This document shows positions 25,481 to 32,723 of a stretch of DNA of 64,000 nt, piece by piece (positions within the stretch are counted from its first letter, which is position 1; every line of letters begins with the position of its first letter). The notes under the pieces are model-generated. The model did no database searches and was not told the origin of the DNA. It saw only the letters and a program-made list of their open reading frames with translations. Source of the DNA: Methanothermobacter sp049720995 (GTDB lineage Archaea; Methanobacteriota; Methanobacteria; Methanobacteriales; Methanothermobacteraceae); contig NZ_JBNASF010000002.1 of NCBI RefSeq assembly GCF_049720995.1, positions 62,001 through 126,000 on the forward strand, read 5' to 3'. Both the position numbers and the translations under genes were made by a program.

Positions 25481-26656
25481 TCACTGAAGCCCTGAGATCA
25501 CATGGCCAAGGACATCAACGGCTGCATCTATCTCCTCCTTCTTTATAACAAGTGGAGGCAGCAGCCTTACCACGTTACCAGCTGTGCAGTTTATCAGCAC
25601 CCCCATTTTCCTTGCCTCGTCAACGACTCTGCTGCAGTCGCCATCAAGTTCTATGCCGATCATGAGGCCCACGCCACGGATATCCCTCACAGAATCACAG
25701 CCCTGCAGAACCTGCCTGAGCCTTGCCATGAAATAGGAACCCATCCTGGCTGCCCTCTCAGGGAGCTTCTCATCCAGTAAAACCTCAATGGTTGCTGTGG
25801 CAGCTGCACACCCCAGCGGGTTCCCCCCGAATGTTGATCCATGGTCTCCTGGTTTGAATGCCGATGCAACCCTTTCATCTGCAAGCACTGCTCCAATCGG
25901 GTATCCTCCCCCCATGGCCTTTGCAACCGTGGTGATGTCAGGTCGCACATCGAATAGCTCCGATGCGAACATGGCTCCTGTCCTTCCAAACCCTGTCTGC
26001 ACCTCATCGAGTATGAGGAGAACATCGTTCTGCCTTGCAAGTTCCCCCACGTCCCGCAGGTACCCCTCAGGGGGGACGATAACTCCACCCTCACCCTGGA
26101 TGGGTTCAAGTATTATGGCTGCTGTGTCATCACCTATGGCATCTGCCATTGCACCCAGGTCTCCATAGGGTACGTGTTTGAACCCCTCTGGCAGTGGCCT
26201 GAATGGTTCGCTGTACTTCTTCTGTCCCGTGGCGGTTACAGTTGCAAGGGTCCTTCCATGGAAGGAGTTCTCGGCAGCTATTATCTCAGATTTTCCTGTG
26301 AACTTTCTCGCAAGTTTTATGGCCCCCTCATTTGCCTCAGCACCGCTGTTTGCAAAGAAAACCCTGTCATGGGAGGATATCCCTGTGAGGAGCTTTGCAA
26401 GTTCCGCCTGTTCCCTGGTATAGTATATGTTGGATGAGTGGATGAGCCTCTGGGCCTGGTGACAGATTGCAAGGGCAACCTTGGGGTGGGCATGTCCAAT
26501 GCTGTTAACAGCGACACCAGCAAAGCAGTCAATGTAGGAGTTACCATCAATATCCCATACAGTGGCGCCCTTTCCATGGGATAGCACAATGGGCTGCCGC
26601 GTATAGGTTTGCATGATAAATTTTTTTTCAAGTTCAATTACTTCCTCTGAATTCAT
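25481..26656 (-). CDS. argD: Acetylornithine aminotransferase
   Basis: PLP aminotransferase (class III) of arginine synthesis. The 391 residues include FFANSGAEANEGAIKLARK, SFHGRTLATVTATGQ, LDEVQTGFGRTGAMF and the PLP lysine in TTVAKAMGGGYPIGA. The same fold may also serve lysine synthesis. GGTGAT precedes the ATG. It is divergent from the cyclophilin gene. Confidence 0.94.
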   Translation of the reverse strand: MNSEEVIELEKKFIMQTYTRQPIVLSHGKGATVWDIDGNSYIDCFAGVAVNSIGHAHPKVALAICHQAQRLIHSSNIYYTREQAELAKLLTGISSHDRVFFANSGAEANEGAIKLARKFTGKSEIIAAENSFHGRTLATVTATGQKKYSEPFRPLPEGFKHVPYGDLGAMADAIGDDTAAIILEPIQGEGGVIVPPEGYLRDVGELARQNDVLLILDEVQTGFGRTGAMFASELFDVRPDITTVAKAMGGGYPIGAVLADERVASAFKPGDHGSTFGGNPLGCAAATATIEVLLDEKLPERAARMGSYFMARLRQVLQGCDSVRDIRGVGLMIGIELDGDCSRVVDEARKMGVLINCTAGNVVRLLPPLVIKKEEIDAAVDVLGHVISGLQ

Positions 26657-26734
26657 GATATCACCGAAAATGTGGTGGACTTATATTAATCTTGAGCCTA
26701 AAAGGATAATAAATATGTATGTTGTGGTGGTTAA

Positions 26735-27160
26735 ATGAAAAGGGCTGTTATTGAAACCGTTAAGGGCGAAATAGAGCTCATCCTCTTCCCTGAGGATGCC
26801 CCGAATACAGTCGCCAATTTTGAGAAACTTGCAAACACCGGCTTCTATGATGGACTCACATTCCACAGGGTAATACCTGACTTTGTGATTCAGGGGGGCT
26901 GCCCGGTGGGTGATGGTACAGGCGGTCCAGGTTACACCATAAAGTGTGAGATAAACCCCAATAAACACCTGAAGGGGGCCCTTTCAATGGCCCATGCAGG
27001 GAGGGACACCGGCGGTAGTCAGTTCTTCATAACACTCTCCCCCCAGCCTCACCTTGATGGGGTTCACACCGTCTTTGGGCGGGTTGTGAAGGGCATGGAT
27101 GTTGTTGAAGCAATAGAGAGGGGCGACCGGATGCTGAGGGTCAGGGTCTATGACGAGTGA
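26735..27160 (+). CDS. Cyclophilin-type peptidyl-prolyl isomerase
   Basis: Cytosolic proline isomerase of 141 residues with the cyclophilin core: FHRVIPDFVIQGGCPVGDGT, GALSMAHAG and GGSQFFITLSPQPHLDGVHT. The short form lacks extensions and a signal peptide. GGTGG lies upstream. It converges on the GAF gene with 17 bp between. Confidence 0.95.
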   Translation: MKRAVIETVKGEIELILFPEDAPNTVANFEKLANTGFYDGLTFHRVIPDFVIQGGCPVGDGTGGPGYTIKCEINPNKHLKGALSMAHAGRDTGGSQFFITLSPQPHLDGVHTVFGRVVKGMDVVEAIERGDRMLRVRVYDE

Positions 27161-27177
27161 GGATCCCCCCAAGGTTT

Positions 27178-27687
27178 CTATCTGAGGGGTATCTCGCCAC
27201 GGTAGAACCTTCTAAGGACCCCTGCGTAGGCCTCTGCGATCTCCTCAGCCACCCTGAGGTGGGCCTCATTGTAATTCTCAGGGGGATCTGCTGCCACTAT
27301 CTGACCAAGAATCCCCCCATCATCCCTCACCGCCAGGGAGAGGAACCTTGAAACCTTTATGTGTCCCTCGGGTATCCCATGGGCTGCAGGGTGTCCTGCC
27401 GGGTTGTTGGTGAAGAATGACTCCCCTGTATCAAGGGAGTACCCGAGCAGGCCCCCGTACCTGCCGCTTTTAGGTAGCCTGAACCTCGCCTCGCCCAGCT
27501 CCTCATAGTGGCTGCAGTAATCGGTCAGGTGCGAGAACCTTATACCAACACTGTCCCCATTTTCAGGGTCAACATAGGCCACATAGCAGTACCTGCTTCC
27601 GGTTCTCATTTTTATTTCATCAAATACAATATCAGAGGCTTCCTTAACTGATGAAACAGATTCCAGCCTTTCCTTCAGATCATTCAT
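27178..27687 (-). CDS. Single GAF-domain protein
   Basis: The 169 residues look like one GAF sensor domain: ASDIVFDEIKMRTGSRYCYV, LGYSLDTGESFFTNNPAGHP and FLSLAVRDDGGILGQIVAAD, close in style to the GAF domains of methanogen histidine kinases, but without a kinase or DNA-binding part. It overlaps the upstream gene by 8 bp. The ligand is unknown; the few cysteines do not form a clear metal site. Confidence 0.7.
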   Translation of the reverse strand: MNDLKERLESVSSVKEASDIVFDEIKMRTGSRYCYVAYVDPENGDSVGIRFSHLTDYCSHYEELGEARFRLPKSGRYGGLLGYSLDTGESFFTNNPAGHPAAHGIPEGHIKVSRFLSLAVRDDGGILGQIVAADPPENYNEAHLRVAEEIAEAYAGVLRRFYRGEIPLR

Positions 27688-28183
27688 CCTGGCCCTCCAG
27701 TGACATTATATACCTGTAGAATGGGTGCCCGGTTCGAACCCTGTCCAGAACCCTGCCCTGCACCTCATAAAGGGGGTACCTTCCCCCATCAGTTATGACA
27801 GCGGCACCATCCATTCCCTCAACCCTGAGGATCCTGGAGCCAACCATCACCTCATGGCCCATCCTGATGCCGGAGGTGCCCTCCCTGATGATCATGTATC
27901 CTCCCCTATCCCTGATTATCTTAATGGTGGCCCTCTCAGTCCTGTCCCTGATCCTTAAGAGTACATGTTCATGATAGTTCTCGCCCAGTCCCTTCACCTG
28001 TTCTGTGAGTTCCTCCTCAAGGGTTGAGGTGAGACGCATCCATGCCTCAACCTCCCTGCAGCCTATCCTGTCCCTTGTTGACCTCTGGGGGCACTTCCAG
28101 CAGTATTTTTCATCCAGGACTCTTCTGAGTTCCCTGAATGATTTCCCTGCTGCCCTCCTGAATTCATCAATAACATCCTTCAT
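27680..28183 (-). CDS. Conserved archaeal protein, DUF2096-like
   Basis: About 167 residues from ATG 28183 (MKDVIDEFRRAAGKSFREL), which has GGGGATC upstream; ATG 28219, overlapping the ogg stop, is an alternative that adds 12 residues. A conserved Cys-rich spot (YCWKCPQRSTRDRIGCREVE) lies near residue 30, followed by a helical stretch and a beta-rich C-terminus (GYMIIREGTSGIRMG). The family call is tentative and function unknown. It sits in an ogg-DUF2096-GAF unit. Confidence 0.6.
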   Translation of the reverse strand: MKDVIDEFRRAAGKSFRELRRVLDEKYCWKCPQRSTRDRIGCREVEAWMRLTSTLEEELTEQVKGLGENYHEHVLLRIRDRTERATIKIIRDRGGYMIIREGTSGIRMGHEVMVGSRILRVEGMDGAAVITDGGRYPLYEVQGRVLDRVRTGHPFYRYIMSLEGQDE

Positions 28184-28218
28184 CTTAAGATCCCCGGCAC
28201 AAGATCTGCCCTTCATCA

Positions 28219-29148
28219 TCAACCCCTGAGTTTTTCAAGTAGCCCCGACCTCCTTGCATGGTTGAAGAGGTAGAGCTGGACGTAACCAGCCATTTCACCG
28301 TACTCTCGGGCTGCAAATTCCGCAATCTCCCTGGCACCGAAGTTTCTATCAGGGTACAGGTGGTTCATTATCCTCCTCACCCACACATCAACAGGAAATG
28401 CTTCGGTCTTCCTGAACCCATAGAGCAGTATGCAGTCAGCCACCTTCGGACCGACCCCTGGCAGTTCAAGGAGGACCTCCCTTGCATCCAGGTAGTCCAT
28501 TCTCTGGATTTCCCTGATATCAAGTTCCTCAGAGAGTATCCTTGAGGTCTCCCTTATGTAGGGGGCCCTGTAGCCCACCCCACATGATCTGAGGTCAGTG
28601 AACCTGAAATCATCAAGTAGTTTATCCTCGCGCCTCTGAAGGTCCTCAAGTGATTCCTCCTCAACCCCTGCAAGGGTGGCGGGTGATGGGAAGGTGTAGA
28701 ACCTCTCCCCCCTGAATACATGGCAGTCACCCCATCCCCTTTTGATATCATCCACTGCCCTTGTCCATCTCTTAATGGAGCAGTTGGCGGATGCTATGGA
28801 GGATATTATGCACTCAAATGGATCCTTTGCAAGGAATAACCTCAGGCCCCCTGATGACTGGATAGTATCTGAGAGCCCCTTATCCTCAAGAAAACTGTAT
28901 AAATCTTCAATTTCAAATTTAAGGTCAAATATGTACTCTATCTTCTTCTTTAAAGGTTTTTTGGGGACATCACAGTATGGGTTCACCCTGAGGACTTCAT
29001 CCTCAACCCTCACCTCCACAGGGCATGGCACTCCATCGATTATGAGGAGCTCCCTGAAGGCGCCGTCAGCCCTTCTCCATGGTGGCTGGGATGTCTGACC
29101 GCTCTCCTGGGTCATTTCAAGGTCGAATTCCCTTACAGGTATGTCCAT
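28219..29148 (-). CDS. ogg: 8-oxoguanine DNA glycosylase (HhH-GPD)
   Basis: Bifunctional glycosylase/lyase that removes 8-oxoguanine. The 309 residues include FECIISSIASANCSIKRWTR, the helix-hairpin-helix VLLELPGVGPKVADCILLYG with the catalytic Lys, and the catalytic Asp in AFPVDVWVRRIM. The N-terminal beta domain resembles OGG1. It fits a local base-repair theme together with the EndoQ-like gene at 6894-8054. Followed by DUF2096-like and GAF genes. Confidence 0.92.
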   Translation of the reverse strand: MDIPVREFDLEMTQESGQTSQPPWRRADGAFRELLIIDGVPCPVEVRVEDEVLRVNPYCDVPKKPLKKKIEYIFDLKFEIEDLYSFLEDKGLSDTIQSSGGLRLFLAKDPFECIISSIASANCSIKRWTRAVDDIKRGWGDCHVFRGERFYTFPSPATLAGVEEESLEDLQRREDKLLDDFRFTDLRSCGVGYRAPYIRETSRILSEELDIREIQRMDYLDAREVLLELPGVGPKVADCILLYGFRKTEAFPVDVWVRRIMNHLYPDRNFGAREIAEFAAREYGEMAGYVQLYLFNHARRSGLLEKLRG

Positions 29149-29155
29149 GTGTAAT

Positions 29156-29995
29156 TTAACCCCGTTTTTCCTCTAGTCTAACCGGGATACCCCTTGAATG
29201 AAGGTACTCCTTCACAGCAGGGACCGGATACTCGTTGAAGTGGAATATGCTTGCGGCAAGAGCCGCGTCTGCCCTGCCATCTGTGAAGGCCTCGTATATG
29301 TGCTGGGGGTTCCCAACCCCCCCTGATGCTATGACGGGTATGTCCAGGTTCTCGCTCATGGTCCTTGTGAGTGGAATGTCGTAGCCCTCCTTCGTGCCGT
29401 CGCGGTCCATGGATGTGAGGAGTATCTCTCCTGCACCCCTGTCCTGGCACTCAATTGCCCAGTTTATGGCGTCTATACCTGTGAATTCCCTTCCACCGTA
29501 TATGCTGCACTCGTACCAGCAGTAGCCGTCATCAACTTCTATTATAAACCTATCATCTGATTCCCGGGGGTTTTCAATGTATCTCCTCTTGGCATCTATT
29601 GCCACGACACATGCCTGGGACCCCACCAGCTCTGACGCCTCACTGATGAGTTCAGGGTTTTTGATTGCCGCCGTGTTTGTTGAGCACTTATCTGCACCTG
29701 CCTTAAGCATCTTAACATAGTCCTCTGGTTTCCTTACACCTCCCCCCACACATATGGGTACGAAGACGTTCTCGGTGGTTGCCTCTATCACATGGGTCAT
29801 GGTCTCCCTTCTCTCATGGGATGCTGTTATGTCAAGGAAGACTATCTCATCGGCACCATCCTCGTAGTAGCGGGTTGCAAGTTCCACAGGGTCTCCCGCA
29901 TATCTTATCCTCTTGAATTCAACGCCCTTCACGACCCTGCCATGCGGAACCTGGAGGTCGCAGTCAAGACATGGTATTATCCTCTTTGCAAGCAT
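29156..29995 (-). CDS. hisF: Imidazole glycerol phosphate synthase, cyclase subunit
   Basis: Cyclase half of the HisF-HisH complex in histidine synthesis. ATG 29995 (MLAKRIIPCLDCD) gives the family's usual N-terminus; GTG 30007 would add four residues. Of 279 residues, the catalytic Asp lie in IPCLDCD and TSMDRDGTKEGYD; phosphate loops are VGGGVRK and ASGGVGNPQ. It is longer than typical (about 253) because of an insert after the first strand (DLQVPHGRVV) and one near residue 145-165. Flanked by ogg and the tRNA-Arg. Confidence 0.93.
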   Translation of the reverse strand: MLAKRIIPCLDCDLQVPHGRVVKGVEFKRIRYAGDPVELATRYYEDGADEIVFLDITASHERRETMTHVIEATTENVFVPICVGGGVRKPEDYVKMLKAGADKCSTNTAAIKNPELISEASELVGSQACVVAIDAKRRYIENPRESDDRFIIEVDDGYCWYECSIYGGREFTGIDAINWAIECQDRGAGEILLTSMDRDGTKEGYDIPLTRTMSENLDIPVIASGGVGNPQHIYEAFTDGRADAALAASIFHFNEYPVPAVKEYLHSRGIPVRLEEKRG

Positions 29996-30088
29996 TTCAA
30001 TCGCCACTGGCCCATTAAGATTCCTGAAACCTTATGTATATCTAACTGGTACCATCTATAAATCTGTGGTGGTATGAGGGTATGAGAA

Positions 30089-30099
30089 AATATTTAAAT
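30089..30099 (+). promoter_or_regulatory. TATA box of tRNA-Arg(TCG)
   Basis: AATATTTAAAT lies 30-40 bases upstream of the tRNA at 30129, placing the transcript start a few bases before the tRNA. Confidence 0.5.
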
Positions 30100-30128
30100 G
30101 GTTAAGTTTAAATAGAGAAGTGTCTGTA

Positions 30129-30204
<76 letters not shown>

Positions 30205-30243
30205 TATTTCATCTGTTTAATTTATATAGGCTTATAGAATGGT

Positions 30244-30771
30244 TTATTCCATTCTACAGTCCCATTCATAGGGTATCAGGTCATTATCATTAGGGTCCAG
30301 CCGTCTCTCATCAACATTTTCAGGATCATATAGAAGGGATGGCATGCCTATGACCACGGCAACATCTCTACCAGTGTTCTTTGTTCCATGAAATATGCTG
30401 GGAGGTATGTAAACAGCCCTTGGGCATCTTTCGCCCATAAAGATTTCATTTATTATACCACAAGTGGTTGAATCCCTCAGTAGTCATGGAGCCAGTTTAA
30501 CCATTCCATGCACACAGATCAGACGATCTTGCTGCTTGGAATGGATGTTCCACCCTTTAACCATTCCAGGATAGTAAGATGCTATTATCTGTTTTATATC
30601 CGCCGCTTTCATTCCACGATCATCCAGACGCATTAGTTCTATAATAAACCCCCTTCATCTGAAAATGTCATGAGGTCCTTTATCACCACCCCTTCAATGA
30701 GTCTGTCACCATTAAATCCCGGGATTTTTCTGCACGCGGGGTTTATTCATTTCTTCAAATGTCTGTTTCAT
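30244..30771 (-). pseudogene. Broken dTDP-sugar 3,5-epimerase-like (RfbC-type cupin) gene
   Basis: Reading the minus strand across frames gives GDRLIEGVVIKDLMTFSDEG, then FIIELMRLDDRGMKAADIKQ, GMVKGWNIHSKQQDR and, at the 3' end, RAVYIPPSIFHGTKN, the order of an RfbC-like cupin epimerase. It is split by a frameshift near the CCCGGG at 30718-30723, a probable one-base loss at the C-run 30649-30653, and an in-frame TGA at 30484-30486. Only the last 64 residues stay open (30244-30438), too short to work. The ATG at 30771 overlaps the preceding stop as ATGA, a remnant of an operon. Confidence 0.75.
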
Positions 30772-31532
30772 GGACTTTCCTCCTTATACATCCAGGAAAG
30801 AGGATCCTTCCCATCGGGGAACATTGCACCATAAGGTTCAAAATATTCAAGGTCCATTACTGTACAGAAATGCATCCCCCTATCTGATTCTATCATCATC
30901 AATGGTCTGGCAGCTTCTGTATCCCATGATCCATCATCTCTATTGTATATACTATCATCGACCTCCAGATGCACAACCTTACCTGGTATCAGTAGATATG
31001 GTACCTCCATGTAGGTATCCTCATAAATTCTGTGGAGTTTGCATTCCATCCATGCATAGCATCCCTTGATTCCCGGCGCTGTGACCTTTGCTGATCTTTT
31101 CTCTTCAAGACCAGCCAGTTCAAATTCATCAATCTCTGGGGGAACATGGGATGCTGTGGGGATTACTTTCTCAACCATGTCTGCACCGGGAAGATTTATA
31201 ACAAATTCCTCTGTCTCCATTATATTCACATAGGTATCCCTCATCTTAGCTGATGCCACACAGACAAGGTCAAATGGCCTGAGAATGGGCATCAGACATG
31301 AATACATACAGCACCAGTAGGAAAAACCTGAAAACCTAAGAAGAAGACCCGGAAAAACAGGAAAAACATCAAGCACTGAGGAAATGCAGAACATCAAAGG
31401 TAAGAGGTGGCGACATGCCCACCGGCATCCATAGAAACGGAGATGTGCACACTGGTGGGATGGCCAGTACTGTACATGTACGTGCCCATTTGGGTTCAGT
31501 GATGCATTTGGGTAGATTTCGATGGGTTCCAT
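30768..31532 (-). pseudogene. Flavin-reductase-like gene with a scrambled N-terminus
   Basis: The C-terminal half reads as a flavin reductase/flavoredoxin: FDLVCVASAKMRDTYVNIME, EFVINLPGADMVEKV, then EVPYLLIPGKVVHLEVDDS and GMHFCTVMDLEYFEPYGAMF. The first about 95 residues do not: they are Cys- and Phe-rich and unlike any protein. In a neighbouring frame the same DNA reads SVHISVSMDAGGHVATS, more like a flavin-reductase N-terminus. At least two frameshifts are therefore likely around 31290-31490, with a purine-rich low-complexity stretch at 31320-31400. The frame is technically open for 254 codons, so a shortened product cannot be excluded. Confidence 0.6.
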
Positions 31533-32049
31533 GATTACAGCGAAAAACTACATGCCCGCTACCGTCACGAAGGGTACAGATATGCATCATATGGAGTTTA
31601 AGCACCTATTCATGGGATTTGGTGATTATAGGCAACGTACATATACTCAGGAGGTTATATTGCTCCTTTTCCCTGGATGCTGAGCAGAATCCAGGTTTTT
31701 ACTTCTGGGCCTAGCATTCGCCATCTTCACCGGACTGTTTATCGCCCCACTTCAGTAAGCCTTCTGAAGAAAGCTTCTGAAGAAAAGACCAGCATGATAA
31801 TAAGCAGTATCCTCTTACACCTTCCTGCTCATGCTGCATGCTCTTAGGGTTTTCCATTAAATTCCTGGACATTACCACTCACAGCAAGGTCATTTTTCCT
31901 CTCACTGATCTGATAATAGTAAGCATCCTAAACAGCAACTACCAATAACCTTAGATTTCTGAGAAGCCAATGCTGAGACCAGATAATTTCATTTAACGTT
32001 TTTATAACTTGTGTGATTGTTTGGTAGAACTATGATAAGAAATAAAATT
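31533..32049. other. 517-bp gap with gene relics, no intact gene
   Basis: No convincing reading frame is present. On the plus strand short hydrophobic fragments occur, such as FLLLGLAFAIFTGLFIAPLQ before a stop (about 31696-31760) and LLGFSIKFLDITTHSKVIFP in another frame (about 31840-31900), which look like pieces of a decayed membrane protein. The region continues the damage seen in the two pseudogenes at 30244-31532. Confidence 0.6.
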
Positions 32050-32565
32050 TCAGCCCCTGAAACAGGGAATGCAGACTATTTCACCATTCTTTATTCTTGC
32101 TCTGTGCTCTGAAACAGGTTCTCCGCACTCAGCGCATCTCACCGACCCATAGATCCTCGCATTCCCTGGAATCTCCTCCACCACATCGGTGACATCAAAG
32201 AGTTCATGGGGGTCCATTTCAAGTATCCTGTCTGTCACCTCAGCCCTGTCAGCAACTCCCAGTTCATCCATGAGTTCATCAATGGTCTTTTTAAGGGATA
32301 TCCTTATCCCCTCACCTGTTTTTCTGTTCAGGAATGTGTAGACATGTTTCCCATGGTCCCTGAATATCAGGTTTCCCTTGCCGAATGTGCACCCTGTCAT
32401 GAACTGGACAGAGTCTATGCTGCAGCTGTCGTTCTCAACAACAGCAACTATCTCCTCATCCTCTGATCTTCCAAATTTCTCTGCCACGATCTTTCCAACC
32501 ATGTATCCAAGGGCTGTTCCTGCACAGGAATGACCGTGAAATTTGACTATGTCACTATAATCCAT
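32050..32565 (-). CDS. FwdE/FmdE-family protein with C-terminal zinc ribbon
   Basis: The 171 residues begin with the FmdE motif FHGHSCAGTALGYMVGKIV (about 7-25), and AVVENDSCSIDSVQFMTGCT continues the same domain. The C-terminus is a zinc ribbon (VRCAECGEPVSEHRAR; IVCIPCFRG). This is the arrangement of formylmethanofuran dehydrogenase subunit E, but the gene stands alone with no fwd/fmd genes, so its partner is unknown. Start ATG 32565 is set by GGGTGAT. It is divergent from the large secreted FmdE-domain protein, sharing a 158-bp gap. Confidence 0.85.
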   Translation of the reverse strand: MDYSDIVKFHGHSCAGTALGYMVGKIVAEKFGRSEDEEIVAVVENDSCSIDSVQFMTGCTFGKGNLIFRDHGKHVYTFLNRKTGEGIRISLKKTIDELMDELGVADRAEVTDRILEMDPHELFDVTDVVEEIPGNARIYGSVRCAECGEPVSEHRARIKNGEIVCIPCFRG

Positions 32566-32723
32566 GTTATCACCCATTCTATCTCTGGAGGCCACGCTAA
32601 ATATAAATGTTTGTACCTGATCTGGAGAATATTTATTACTAATGCCTGCATTAATTTAAAAAAAATAATAATATTTATTTTTATAGTATTGTTGGGTGAT
32701 AAATAATTGATGGAGGTGAAAGA

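Noticed and set aside
30244..30438. 64-codon cupin-like frame as an intact gene
   Set aside because: The matching N-terminal part lies upstream in broken frames, ended by an in-frame TGA at 30484-30486.
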